From Mycolicibacterium rhodesiae NBB3 (GTDB lineage: Bacteria > Actinomycetota > Actinomycetes > Mycobacteriales > Mycobacteriaceae), in NCBI RefSeq assembly GCF_000230895.2, contig NC_016604.1, forward strand, positions 1,054,001-1,118,000: DNA of 64,000 bases, in the 5' to 3' direction. This document shows positions 6,965 through 14,953 of this stretch, in pieces. The translations under genes and the position numbers were made by a program. Within the stretch, counting starts at the first letter, position 1. Each line of letters opens with the position of its first letter. A model generated the notes under the pieces. The model searched no databases. It saw nothing but the letters and a program-made list of their open reading frames with translations, and was not told the origin of the DNA.

Positions 6965-8533
6965 CTAGACCGTCGCGCGGTCGCGGCCCTCCCAGTACTG
7001 CTTGCGCAGGTCCTTCTTGAGGACCTTTCCGGTCGGGTTGCGCGGCAACTCGTCGTGGACGTCGACGGACTTCGGGCACTTGTAAGCGGCCAACCGCTCG
7101 CGCGCGAAAGCGATCAGCTCTTCCTCGGTGGCCTCTCCCTCCAACTGGACAACGGCTTTGACCACCTCGCCCCACTTCTCGTCCGGAATGCCGATGATCG
7201 CGACGTCGACGACCGCGGGATGCTCGGCGATCACTCGCTCGACCTCGATCGAGTAGATGTTCTCGCCACCGGAGATGATCATGTCCTTCAACCGGTCCTC
7301 GACGAAGATATAGCCGCCGTCGTCGACGCGGCCGATGTCGCCGGTGCGGAACCAACCGTCCTCGGTGATGGACTCCGCCGTCGCCTCCGGCTTGTTGTGG
7401 TAGCCCTTCATCAACTGCGGTGAGCGGAACCACAATTCGCCCTGCTCGCCTTCGGGCACGTCCTCAAGGGTGTCGGGGTCGACCACCCGCACCTCGGCGT
7501 TGGGTACCAGCGTCCCCGCACTGCTCAGCCGCTCCTCCTTGCCAGGATCGCGATGGGCCTCGGGAAGCAGATGGCTGATGACACCGCACACTTCGGTGAG
7601 CCCGTAAGCCTGCATGAAATCAGTGTTCGGCCATGCCTTCAGGGCCTGGCGCAGCAACGGAAGCGGCATCGGGGACGCGCCGTATGCGAACGTCTTCAGC
7701 GAGCCGAACAGCTTCACAGCGTCCTCGCCGGAGTCCAGCACCTTGGCCAGCACCGCGGGCACCAGGAAAGTTCTGTTGGCGCCCTTGAGAATTGCACCGG
7801 CGAGCGACATACCGTCGACCTCACGCGTCATGACGCTGGGGAACCCGTCGTGAATTCCGAACTGTACGTAGGACGATCCGCCGACGTGGAACAACGGCAT
7901 CGACACCATGTTCTTGTCGCCGGGTTCGAATTCGAAGCCCTCGTGCGCGTTGATCGTGTGCGCCACTATGTTGGCCTGCGTCAGCTGCACACCCTTGGGA
8001 CGACCGGTGGTGCCCGACGAGTACATGATGATCGCGACGTCGTCGGGGTCGACATCGTCGCCTCGGCCCACCGGTGTGGCGGCGGCAAGCATGGCCTCGT
8101 ACTCGTCGCCGTCCTCGCCCTCCGGGGTCACCTCGATGACGTGCTCGAGGTGGGTGAGCTTGTCGCGGATCTTGTCGACGTTGCCCCGCAGTTCCTTGCC
8201 GACGATGAGCAGTTTGGCTCCGGAGTCGTTGAGAACGTAGTCGAGCTCGTCGGCGGCCAGGCGGAAGTTGATGATCGCGTTGGCGGCGCCCAGCGACGCG
8301 GCGGCGAAGGTGAGCTCCACGCACGCGGGATGGTTCTTGTCGAGGAACGCCACCACGTCTCCGCGCCCGACGCCGCGTTCCTTCAGGGCACCTGCCAGCC
8401 GGCGCACGCGCTCGTTCCACTCGGCCCACGTCCAGGTTCGTTCGAAGTAGGTCATCGCCTCGCCGTCGGGCGTGGTTTCGGCCCAGTGGGCGAGGCGGTC
8501 GTCGAGGAAGCGCGGATCAGCCAGGTCAGACAT
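6965..8533 (-). CDS. Acyl-CoA synthetase (FadD family)
   Basis: A 522-residue ANL-superfamily ligase that would activate a fatty or aromatic acid through an acyl-adenylate to its CoA thioester. The ATP P-loop is IIMYSSGTTGRPKG, the A5 region QAYGLTEVCG, the A7 Asp in WFRTGDIG, the hinge DRLKDMIISGGENIYSIEVE, and the A10 Lys in PRNPTGKVLKKDLR. Length and gap pattern match medium/long-chain FadD proteins. The acid is unknown. It is read toward the end of the SOUL gene, with 23 nt between the two 3' ends, and is followed upstream on the same strand by an amidohydrolase 29 nt away. Confidence 0.92.
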   Translation of the reverse strand: MSDLADPRFLDDRLAHWAETTPDGEAMTYFERTWTWAEWNERVRRLAGALKERGVGRGDVVAFLDKNHPACVELTFAAASLGAANAIINFRLAADELDYVLNDSGAKLLIVGKELRGNVDKIRDKLTHLEHVIEVTPEGEDGDEYEAMLAAATPVGRGDDVDPDDVAIIMYSSGTTGRPKGVQLTQANIVAHTINAHEGFEFEPGDKNMVSMPLFHVGGSSYVQFGIHDGFPSVMTREVDGMSLAGAILKGANRTFLVPAVLAKVLDSGEDAVKLFGSLKTFAYGASPMPLPLLRQALKAWPNTDFMQAYGLTEVCGVISHLLPEAHRDPGKEERLSSAGTLVPNAEVRVVDPDTLEDVPEGEQGELWFRSPQLMKGYHNKPEATAESITEDGWFRTGDIGRVDDGGYIFVEDRLKDMIISGGENIYSIEVERVIAEHPAVVDVAIIGIPDEKWGEVVKAVVQLEGEATEEELIAFARERLAAYKCPKSVDVHDELPRNPTGKVLKKDLRKQYWEGRDRATV

Positions 8534-8562
8534 GCTTTCAGCCTGCCATGTCCAGCTGTTTG

Positions 8563-10173
8563 TCAGTTGTCTTTCGTATAAACCTGCCGGCCCGCCAGGT
8601 ACGTCGCGCGTACCTCGAGGGCGGCGATCGTCTCCGGCGGAACGTCCCGCGGGTCGGCCGACAGCACCACCATGTCGGCGTACTTGCCCACCTCCAACGA
8701 TCCGATGACATCGTCGGAGTGCAATTGCCAGGCCGCGTCGATGGTCTGCGCGCGGATGGCCTGATCGACCGTGATCCGCTGTTCCGGACCGATCACCCGG
8801 CCGCTGGGCGCCGTGCGCGTGACCGCAACGCTGATGTTGCGCAACGGCTCCTCAGGCGTCACCGGCGGATCGTTGTGAAGCGAGATCCGCATTCCGGTGG
8901 CCACCGCCGAACCACATGGCATCCAACGGTTTCCGCGCTCGGGCCCGAATAGTCCGTCCACGACGATGTCGCCCCAGTAGTGGATCTGATCGACGAACAG
9001 GCTGCAGGTGACGCCGAGATCGTGGGCGCGCTGCAGTTGGTCGTCGCGAATGGCGCCGACGTGCTCGAGCCGCAGCCGATGGTCGTCGCGCGGATGTTCG
9101 CGCAGCGCCTCCTCGTAGACGTCGAGGATGGTGTCGGCACCCGCGTCGCCCTGGACGTGGCAGGCCATCTGCCAGCCCTTCGGGAAGTAGGCGCCGACGA
9201 TCTCGGTCAGCTGTTCTCGCGTGTAGTTCGCACACCCACACGACCCCTTCGGGATGCCGATACTGCGGGTGGCCTCGGTGTCGAGATACGGAAACGACAG
9301 GTCGATGTTGCCGATCCACGGTGAACCGTCCACCCAGCACTTGATGCCTGCCTGCCGGACCATGTCGTCGCCGTTGTCGGGAACCTGGTCGGTGGTCATC
9401 GCGGCGGTGGACATCTCGTAGACGCGCAGTCGCACAGTCAGCTCGTCGCGCATCTGCTCGATCACCGGGCGGAACACTGGATCGAACGCCATCTCCGAAC
9501 ATGTCGTCAGCCCCGCGCGGTTCAGTCGGCCCAGTTCGGCGTGCAGCATCGCGGGATAGTCGCTGGGCTGGATCGCACCGGCGAGGAGCGGGAAGACCGC
9601 TCCGATCTCCTCGGCGCTTCCGTCGAGTTCGCCGTTCGCGTCACGACCGTAGCTGGCGCCCTTCGGGTCCGGGGTGTCACGCGTCAGCCCGACGCGTGCG
9701 GCGGCCGCGGAGTTGAAGTAGGCCTTGTGCCCGGAGTTGTGCACGATGACGAGTGGACTTTCGGGGGCGATACCGTCGAGCCACGTGAGCGTCGGATCCG
9801 GTAGGCCGTTCTGCAGCAGCGCGTCCCACCCGTTGACGTATGCGCCGTCGGCGCCCCGCTTGGCGACCTCCGCCTCGATTGCCGTGACGACGTCATCGGC
9901 CTCGGGCATCGTCACCGGTCGGATGTCGACCATCCGGTCCGACAGCACGATGGCCTCCATCAGCGGATGCCCGTGCGCCTCGACGAGGCCCGGCATCACG
10001 CAGCCGTCTCCGATGTCCACGGTCTGGGTGTCCGGCCCGATCCATGACTCGACGTCGGCCTTGCTCCCGACCGCGACGATGCGGCCGTCGGCTACGGCGA
10101 GCGCTTCCGCAGTGGGTTGTTGTTCGTCGACGGTGAGGACAGTTCCCTGAATGACCAGGTCAGCGGCGGGCAT
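8563..10173 (-). CDS. YtcJ-like amidohydrolase family 3 protein
   Basis: The 536-residue metal-dependent hydrolase belongs to the YtcJ/amidohydrolase_3 group. Near the N-terminus is the typical beta-sandwich LVIQGTVLTVDEQQPTAEA. The metal-binding HxH is in PGLVEAHGHPLME. Further ligands lie in CHVQGDAGADT and LRLEHVGAI, and the late Asp in SLHNDPPVTP. The C-terminus returns to the sandwich with DVIGSLEVGKYADMVVLSADP. I start at the ATG at 10173, since the frame runs upstream without homology. The substrate is unknown; from memory the M. tuberculosis counterpart is Rv0552. It probably shares a transcript with the downstream FadD (29 nt gap). Confidence 0.9.
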   Translation of the reverse strand: MPAADLVIQGTVLTVDEQQPTAEALAVADGRIVAVGSKADVESWIGPDTQTVDIGDGCVMPGLVEAHGHPLMEAIVLSDRMVDIRPVTMPEADDVVTAIEAEVAKRGADGAYVNGWDALLQNGLPDPTLTWLDGIAPESPLVIVHNSGHKAYFNSAAAARVGLTRDTPDPKGASYGRDANGELDGSAEEIGAVFPLLAGAIQPSDYPAMLHAELGRLNRAGLTTCSEMAFDPVFRPVIEQMRDELTVRLRVYEMSTAAMTTDQVPDNGDDMVRQAGIKCWVDGSPWIGNIDLSFPYLDTEATRSIGIPKGSCGCANYTREQLTEIVGAYFPKGWQMACHVQGDAGADTILDVYEEALREHPRDDHRLRLEHVGAIRDDQLQRAHDLGVTCSLFVDQIHYWGDIVVDGLFGPERGNRWMPCGSAVATGMRISLHNDPPVTPEEPLRNISVAVTRTAPSGRVIGPEQRITVDQAIRAQTIDAAWQLHSDDVIGSLEVGKYADMVVLSADPRDVPPETIAALEVRATYLAGRQVYTKDN

Positions 10174-10227
10174 GTACGCAATCCTCTCAGTCGCCGGGAA
10201 AATTCGATGAAAAAGGATCGGCGGCCG

Positions 10228-10255
10228 TGTCGATTTCTGTGGGTTGCCGTTCGAC
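10228..10255 (+). promoter_or_regulatory. Candidate ECF42-type promoter for the DGPF gene
   Basis: TGTCGA at 10228-10233 is followed 17 nt later by TCGAC at 10251. ECF42 sigma factors are reported to use TGTCGA in the -35 region and CGA/TC in the -10 region, and their usual target is a DGPF gene like the one starting 54 nt downstream. An ECF42-type sigma gene lies 3.4 kb away. Confidence 0.5.
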
Positions 10256-10308
10256 GTGTCAATGAGGGCACGATAAGCGAGCCCCTTCCCAACTAGAAGG
10301 AGACAACA

Positions 10309-10779
10309 ATGTCGCGCTACATGCTGATCATGCGGTCCAGCGCCGAGGCCGAGGCGGCCATGGCGGAAGCCAACATCGACTTCGACCAGATCATCGAGCA
10401 GATGGGCCGTTTCAACGAGGAGCTCATCAAGGCTGGTGTACTGCTCGCCGGCGAGGGTCTGACCGGACCGGAGGAGGGCTTCGTCGTCGACTTCAACTCC
10501 GATCCGCCAGTGGTCACCGACGGCCCGTACACCGAGGCCAAGGAGCTGTTCAACGGGTTCTGGATCCTCGACGTGTCGTCCAAGGAGGAAGCCAAGCAGT
10601 GGGCGCAAAAGATCCCGCTGGGCAAGGGCGTCAAGGTCGAGGTGCGACGGGTGTCGGAAACCGAGGAGTTTCCCCAGGACAACCCGTGGGTGCAGAAGGA
10701 AATCCAGTGGAAAGCCGACCTCGCCGAGAAGATCGCGGCCCAGGCCCGCGCAGACGCCGACAAGTTCGCCAGCCGCTGA
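10309..10779 (+). CDS. YCII-related DGPF-domain protein
   Basis: The 156-residue cytoplasmic protein is of the YCII/DGPF class. It starts MSRYMLIMRSSAEAEAAM and carries the DGPF-type motif VVTDGPYTEAKELFNGFWIL followed by KIPLGKGVKVEVRRV. The usual dimeric alpha-beta barrel fold is assumed. A strong AAGGAGA box precedes the ATG at 10309. These genes are typically found next to ECF42 sigma factors and are their regulatory targets; the partner sigma gene here is at 13700. No enzymatic activity is established for the family. The C-terminal helix (IQWKADLAEKIAAQARADAD) is charged. Confidence 0.88.
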   Translation: MSRYMLIMRSSAEAEAAMAEANIDFDQIIEQMGRFNEELIKAGVLLAGEGLTGPEEGFVVDFNSDPPVVTDGPYTEAKELFNGFWILDVSSKEEAKQWAQKIPLGKGVKVEVRRVSETEEFPQDNPWVQKEIQWKADLAEKIAAQARADADKFASR

Positions 10780-10784
10780 GGTGA

Positions 10785-10829
10785 TTTCGGCGCGCTTGCG
10801 ATCGCTGAGCGGTCGTCGGCGCGCCGAAA
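10785..10829. terminator. Intergenic hairpin (TTTCGGCGCGC family)
   Basis: TTTCGGCGCGC at 10785-10795 pairs perfectly with GCGCGCCGAAA at 10819-10829. The loop contains GCGATCGCTGAGCGGTCGT, which resembles the loop of the other hairpins of this family in the window. It lies between two convergent genes, so a bidirectional terminator is likely. Confidence 0.75.
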
Positions 10830-10832
10830 CCC

Positions 10833-11078
10833 CTACGTGCTGGCGCGGATTCTTATGGGTCCGCGCCAGTTTGCGTCGGGGTCGAGCACCTCGCCGTGCT
10901 GCAGAATCTCCACCTCACCGGCTCGGGCAAGGTCGCGCGCGATGTCGCGGGCAGGCTCCATCAACTCACGCCACTGGTCACCGCCGACGGCGCGCGCGGC
11001 GTCCGACGGGCAGATGGTCTTGGTCGGGCCACGGTCGCGGGCCAGTTGGAGGATTGCCGTCCGGAGCTTGTCCTTCAC
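10833..11078 (-). CDS. DUF3253 domain protein
   Basis: The product of about 81 residues matches DUF3253: LRTAILQLARDRGPTKTICPSDAARAVGGDQWRELMEPARDIARDLARAGEVEILQHGEVLDPD and WRGPIRIR at the end. It looks like a small winged-helix DNA-binding-type fold, but its role is unknown. The start is uncertain. The GTG at 11078 (VKDKL) gives a family-length protein; a longer frame continues upstream over the KstR-type site and the fadD8 start and is probably not translated. It faces the DGPF gene tail to tail and is divergent from fadD8. Confidence 0.75.
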   Translation of the reverse strand: MKDKLRTAILQLARDRGPTKTICPSDAARAVGGDQWRELMEPARDIARDLARAGEVEILQHGEVLDPDANWRGPIRIRAST

Positions 11079-11120
11079 TCTGGAAGAGAAGCCCAAGACA
11101 ACCGCCCTTGAAACCAATTC

Positions 11121-11134
11121 TGTAACACGTTCTA
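11121..11134. promoter_or_regulatory. KstR-type operator upstream of fadD8
   Basis: TGTAACACGTTCTA matches the published KstR consensus TnnAACnnGTTnnA at every fixed position. It ends 10 nt before the fadD8 ATG. KstR is the TetR repressor of cholesterol catabolism, so this predicts sterol-inducible expression of the ligase and perhaps of the divergent DUF3253 gene. Confidence 0.75.
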
Positions 11135-11144
11135 ATCTGAAGTC

Positions 11145-12746
11145 ATGACGGACGACCTGCTGCGCCATCCCCTGCACTCCGGCCACCTCACGGTCGGCGC
11201 CCTGAAGCGCAATAAGGACAAGCCGGTGCTGTTCCTCGGCGACACCACCTTGACCGGCGGTGAGCTGGCAGAACGCATCAGCCAGTACATCCAGGCGTTC
11301 GAGGCGCTCGGCGCCGGGACGGGCGTCGTGAGTGGTCTGCTGGCGCTGAACCGGCCCGAGGTGCTGATGATCCTCGGCGCCGGCCAGACGCAGGGCTATC
11401 GGCGTCTGTCACTACACCCTCTCGGTTCGCTGGACGACCACGCGTACGTCCTCAACGACGCCGGCGTCACGTCGCTGACCATCGACCCGAACCCGATGTT
11501 CGTCGAGCGGGCCAAGGGACTGCTGGAGAAGGTCCCCGGCCTCAAGCAGGTCTTGACGATCGGGCCGGTGCCCGAGGAACTCGCCGAGGTCGGCGTCGAC
11601 CTCACCGCCGAAGCTGCCAAGTACTCGCCGAAGCCGTTGATCGCGGCGGATCTGCCGCCGGACCACATCGGCGGCATGGCGTACACGGGCGGGACGACCG
11701 GAAAGCCGAAGGGCGTCATCGGGACCGCGCAGTCGATCACCACCATGACGACGATTCAGCTCGCCGAGTGGGAGTGGCCCGAACGTCCGAAATTCTTGAT
11801 GTGCACACCGTTGTCGCATGCCGGGGCGGCGTTCTTCGTGCCGACGATCATCAAGGGCGGCGAGCTGGTGGTGCTCACCAAGTTCGATCCGGCCGAGGTG
11901 CTGAAGACGATCGAAGAGCAGAAGATCACGGCCACCATGCTGGTGCCGTCGATGATCTATGCGTTGATGGATCATCCGGATTCGCACACCCGCGACCTGT
12001 CGTCGCTGGAGACGGTGTATTACGGCGCCTCGGCGATGAACCCGGTGCGGCTGAAGGAGGCGATCGACCGGTTCGGACCGATCTTCGCGCAGTACTACGG
12101 CCAGTCCGAGGCGCCGATGGTGATCACGTACCTGCCCAAGGGAGATCACGACGAGAAGCGGCTGACGTCATGCGGTCGGCCGACGGTGTTCGCGCGGACC
12201 GCGCTGCTGGATGCCGACGGAAATCAGGTGGCGCAGGGCGAAGTCGGCGAGATCTGCGTGTCCGGGCCGCTGGTGTCCGGCGGGTATTGGAACAAGCCGG
12301 AAGCGACGGCCGAGACGTTCCGCGACGGCTGGATGCACACCGGCGATCTCGCCCGCGAGGATGAGGACGGTTTCTGGTACATCGTGGACCGCACGAAGGA
12401 CATGATCGTCACGGGCGGCTTCAACGTCTTCCCCCGCGAGGTGGAAGACGTTGTCGCAGAACATCCCTCGGTCGCCCAGGTCTGCGTCATCGGCACACCG
12501 GACGAGAAATGGGGCGAGGCGGTGACGGCGGTCGTCGTGCTCCGGCCTGACGCGGCGTCCGACGAGGCCGCCATCGCGACGATGACCGCCGAGATCCAGA
12601 GCGCGGTCAAGGAACGCAAGGGTTCGGTGCAGTCACCCAAGCAGGTGATCATCGTCGACTCGGTACCCGTCACCGCACTGGGCAAGCCCGACAAGAAGGC
12701 GGTGCGCGCGCAGTTCTGGGAGGGCGCCGACCGCGCCGTCGGCTGA
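11145..12746 (+). CDS. fadD8: FadD8-type acyl-CoA synthetase
   Basis: The 533-residue ANL ligase would convert a fatty or sterol-derived acid to its acyl-CoA. ATP-binding motif: MAYTGGTTGKPKG; A5: QYYGQSEAP; A7: WMHTGDLARED; hinge: DRTKDMIVTGGFNVFPREVE; final Lys in LGKPDKKAVR. The opening LLRHPLHSGHLTVGALKRNKDKPVLFLG and the neighbour amidohydrolase match the gene named fadD8 in M. tuberculosis (recalled, not searched). An exact KstR-type operator lies directly before the start, which links the enzyme to sterol or side-chain degradation. Its last three codons and stop lie in the first unit of a 26-bp tandem repeat. Confidence 0.9.
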   Translation: MTDDLLRHPLHSGHLTVGALKRNKDKPVLFLGDTTLTGGELAERISQYIQAFEALGAGTGVVSGLLALNRPEVLMILGAGQTQGYRRLSLHPLGSLDDHAYVLNDAGVTSLTIDPNPMFVERAKGLLEKVPGLKQVLTIGPVPEELAEVGVDLTAEAAKYSPKPLIAADLPPDHIGGMAYTGGTTGKPKGVIGTAQSITTMTTIQLAEWEWPERPKFLMCTPLSHAGAAFFVPTIIKGGELVVLTKFDPAEVLKTIEEQKITATMLVPSMIYALMDHPDSHTRDLSSLETVYYGASAMNPVRLKEAIDRFGPIFAQYYGQSEAPMVITYLPKGDHDEKRLTSCGRPTVFARTALLDADGNQVAQGEVGEICVSGPLVSGGYWNKPEATAETFRDGWMHTGDLAREDEDGFWYIVDRTKDMIVTGGFNVFPREVEDVVAEHPSVAQVCVIGTPDEKWGEAVTAVVVLRPDAASDEAAIATMTAEIQSAVKERKGSVQSPKQVIIVDSVPVTALGKPDKKAVRAQFWEGADRAVG

Positions 12747-12827
12747 GCCGACAGTCCAGCGCCGTCGGCTGAGCCGACAGTCCAGCGCCGTCGGCTGAGC
12801 CGACAGTCCAGCGCCGTCGGCTGAGCC
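12735..12827. repeat. 26-bp tandem repeat with internal hairpins
   Basis: Three identical 26-bp units (12735, 12761, 12787) and a 15-bp partial fourth follow each other without gap. Each holds GTCGGCTGAGCCGAC, a 6-bp stem with a TGA loop. The first unit includes the end and stop of fadD8 and the array stops at the 3' end of the convergent kinase gene. It may act as a multi-hairpin terminator and is likely variable in copy number between strains. Confidence 0.9.
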
Positions 12828-13424
12828 TCAGATCACCAGATCGGCTCGGTCCCTGCCCCGTTCGATCCGCGCCGCGTTGAGCTCGTCGACGTCACGCACC
12901 CACGCCAGCGCGTCTTCGGGTGACTTTCCGAACTCGATGTGGCGCGCTATGAGTCGGCGCCGTCGCTCCTCAGGTGCACAGTCGACGAACCACACCTCGT
13001 CCATCGTGCGCCGCACTTGCGGCCACGGCTCCTCGTCGTCGAGCAGGTAGTTCCCCTCGGTGACGATCAGCCGCGCGCTCGGCTCGACGCGAATGCTGCC
13101 CGCAACCGGTTGTTCGATGTCGCGGTCGAAGGCCGGGGCGTAGACGATCCCAGCGTCCTGACTCCTGACACGTTGCAGCAATGCGAGATACCCGAAAGCG
13201 TCGAACGAATCGATGGCTCCCTTGCGATCGAGTCGGCCCAGCCGCCGCAGTTCCGCGTCGGCGAGGTGGAAACCGTCCATCGGCACGCGCACGGCATCCT
13301 CGAAGGACGCGGCGATCAGCTCAGCCACGGTCGTCTTACCCGCGCCGGGCAACCCGGCGATACCGAGGATGACGCGGCGCTGCCGAGCGAGCAGAGCCTC
13401 GAGGCGCTCAGTCCAGGAGTTCAT
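12828..13424 (-). CDS. Uridine kinase-like P-loop kinase
   Basis: The 198-residue protein is a P-loop nucleoside/sugar kinase of the uridine kinase/PanK-like group. Walker A is GLPGAGKTTVAELIA at about residues 23-37. A substrate/Mg region follows in VPMDGFHLADAELRRLG, and the YAPAFDRDIEQP motif is characteristic of this branch, as in FrcK-like proteins. A later TEGNYLLDDEEPW carries the lid-region acid. The phosphate acceptor is unknown. The start at 13424 overlaps a small upstream gene by 17 nt, suggesting they are expressed together. Its 3' end abuts the 26-bp repeat array. Confidence 0.88.
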   Translation of the reverse strand: MNSWTERLEALLARQRRVILGIAGLPGAGKTTVAELIAASFEDAVRVPMDGFHLADAELRRLGRLDRKGAIDSFDAFGYLALLQRVRSQDAGIVYAPAFDRDIEQPVAGSIRVEPSARLIVTEGNYLLDDEEPWPQVRRTMDEVWFVDCAPEERRRRLIARHIEFGKSPEDALAWVRDVDELNAARIERGRDRADLVI

Positions 13425-13620
13425 CGATCTCGGCGGCCAGCCGAGCGATGCGCTCTGGTTCGCTGGGAATGCCGCGACTGTCGTCGGCGGCGCGCTGCCA
13501 TCCCAGCCGCCACATCCGCGCTACTACGCGATCGCCGATACCCGCATAGGGATTCGCGACTGTCTGCGGGTAAGCCTTGCGGCCTTCCCGGTATGCCGTC
13601 ACGAGGCGGTGCGTCATCAC
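13408..13620 (-). CDS. Small RMF/CrpP-like protein
   Basis: This 70-residue protein reads YREGRKAYPQTVANPYAGIGD, then a W.lGWqRA segment. That pattern (basic start, G.A, NPY, aromatic GW) resembles the ribosome modulation factor/CrpP family, though similarity is weak and I cannot confirm it. No signal or membrane segment is visible. It overlaps the start of the kinase gene by 17 nt, so the two are translated together. An alternative is a plain hypothetical mycobacterial protein. Start ATG at 13620; a second ATG follows at 13617. Confidence 0.6.
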   Translation of the reverse strand: MMTHRLVTAYREGRKAYPQTVANPYAGIGDRVVARMWRLGWQRAADDSRGIPSEPERIARLAAEIDELLD

Positions 13621-13645
13621 TGTTCACTCTCCTGCGTGAGCAGAC

Positions 13646-13685
13646 GCAAAGTGCGCCATTTCGTCGGCGTGTCGGGACACTTTGC
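13646..13685. promoter_or_regulatory. Inverted repeat upstream of the ECF42 sigma gene
   Basis: GCAAAGTG at 13646-13653 and CACTTTGC at 13678-13685 form perfect 8-bp arms, and GTGTCGGGACAC at 13669-13680 is a second, smaller inverted repeat. The site sits between the divergent small gene and the sigma gene, 14 nt before the sigma ATG, where an operator or promoter is expected. Confidence 0.45.
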
Positions 13686-13699
13686 GCAAGCTCGGCACA

Positions 13700-14953
13700 A
13701 TGGGTGGCGTGTCGCAGATCCAGCAGACCGTCGACGCGGTGTGGCGGATGGAGGCCGCCAAGATCGTCGCGACGCTGACGCGCGCCGTCGGGGACGTCGG
13801 GTTCGCCGAGGACCTGGCGCAAGAGGCACTTGTCGATGCGCTCACGCAGTGGCCGGACAGCGGCGTGCCGCGCAATCCCGGCGCCTGGTTGACCGCGGTG
13901 GCCAAACGCAAGGCGATTGATCAGTGGCGCCGCCAGGAGAACCTCGACGCCAAGTACGCGGTTCTGGCGCACGAACTCGAGATGCAGGACTCCCCCGATG
14001 CGTGGGACCCCGACCGCATCGACGATGACGTGCTGCGGCTGGTGTTCATCTCCAGCCACCCCGTGCTGTCGCGGGAAGGCCAGATCGCGTTGACGCTTCG
14101 GGTGGTCGGCGGCTTGACGACCGACGAGATCGCCCGCGCCTTCCTGACGTCCAAGTCGACGATCGCCGCGCGGATCACCCGCGCGAAGAAGACTCTCTCC
14201 GAGGCTGCGATCCCGTTCGAGGTGCCTGACCGGTCGCAGTATCCGCAGCGGTTGTCGGCCGTGCTCTCGGTGATCTACCTGGTGTACAACGAAGGCTATT
14301 CGGCATCCATCGGGCAGCGCTGGATCCGCGACGAACTATGCAGCGAGGCATTGCGATTGGGCCGGGTACTCGCCGCGCTGGTGCCCGACGAGCCGGAAGT
14401 GCACGGTCTGGTCTCGCTGATGGAGTTCCAGTCGTCGCGCTTCGCCGCCCGCACCGACGGCGACGGCCGACCGATTCTGTTGGAGGCGCAGAACCGCGCC
14501 CGATGGGACCGCGCGCAGATCCAGCGCGGTGTCGCCGCGCTCGCACGATCAGCCGAAGCGTTGCAGCGCAAGGGTGTTGGCTGGGGACCGTATGCGCTTC
14601 AGGCGGCGATCGCCGAATGCCACGCCACCGCGCCCACCGCCGAGGACACCGACTGGAAGCACATCGTGATGCTGTACGACGGACTGATGCAGATCGCACC
14701 GTCGCCCATCGTCGCACTCAACCGGGCGGTCGCGGTGGCGATGGCCGACGGACCCGCGGCCGCCTTGGACATCGTCGACGGATTGACCGGTCTCGACGAC
14801 TCCTACCTGCTGCCGAGCGTGCGCGGGGAACTGCTGGCCCGGCTGGGCCGCGATGTCGAGGCCGCCGCGGAATTCGACCGTGCCGCGCAGATGACGGACA
14901 ACGAACGCGAGCGAGACATATTGTCCGACAAGGCCGCCCAGGCGCGGACCTAG
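13700..14953 (+). CDS. ECF42-type RNA polymerase sigma factor with TPR-like C-terminal extension
   Basis: The 417-residue protein pairs an ECF sigma core with a long C-terminal domain. Region 2 lies in the first 90 residues (FAEDLAQEALVDALTQW, then PGAWLTAVAKRKAIDQWRRQ). Region 4 follows (ALTLRVVGGLTTDEIARAFLTSKSTIAARITRAKKTL). The next 200 or so residues are helical (YLVYNEGYSASIGQ, then ALNRAVAVAMADGPAAAL), a TPR-like extension that defines the ECF42 group. Such sigmas usually control DGPF genes, and one lies at 10309. I start at the ATG at 13700; the GTG at 13709 is also possible. No anti-sigma gene is visible, as is normal for this group. Confidence 0.9.
   Translation: MGGVSQIQQTVDAVWRMEAAKIVATLTRAVGDVGFAEDLAQEALVDALTQWPDSGVPRNPGAWLTAVAKRKAIDQWRRQENLDAKYAVLAHELEMQDSPDAWDPDRIDDDVLRLVFISSHPVLSREGQIALTLRVVGGLTTDEIARAFLTSKSTIAARITRAKKTLSEAAIPFEVPDRSQYPQRLSAVLSVIYLVYNEGYSASIGQRWIRDELCSEALRLGRVLAALVPDEPEVHGLVSLMEFQSSRFAARTDGDGRPILLEAQNRARWDRAQIQRGVAALARSAEALQRKGVGWGPYALQAAIAECHATAPTAEDTDWKHIVMLYDGLMQIAPSPIVALNRAVAVAMADGPAAALDIVDGLTGLDDSYLLPSVRGELLARLGRDVEAAAEFDRAAQMTDNERERDILSDKAAQART

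Noticed and set aside
8563..10608. A longer reading of the amidohydrolase starting at 10608.
   Set aside because: The first 145 codons lie antisense to the DGPF gene and lack similarity to the family; the ATG at 10173 fits the known N-terminus.
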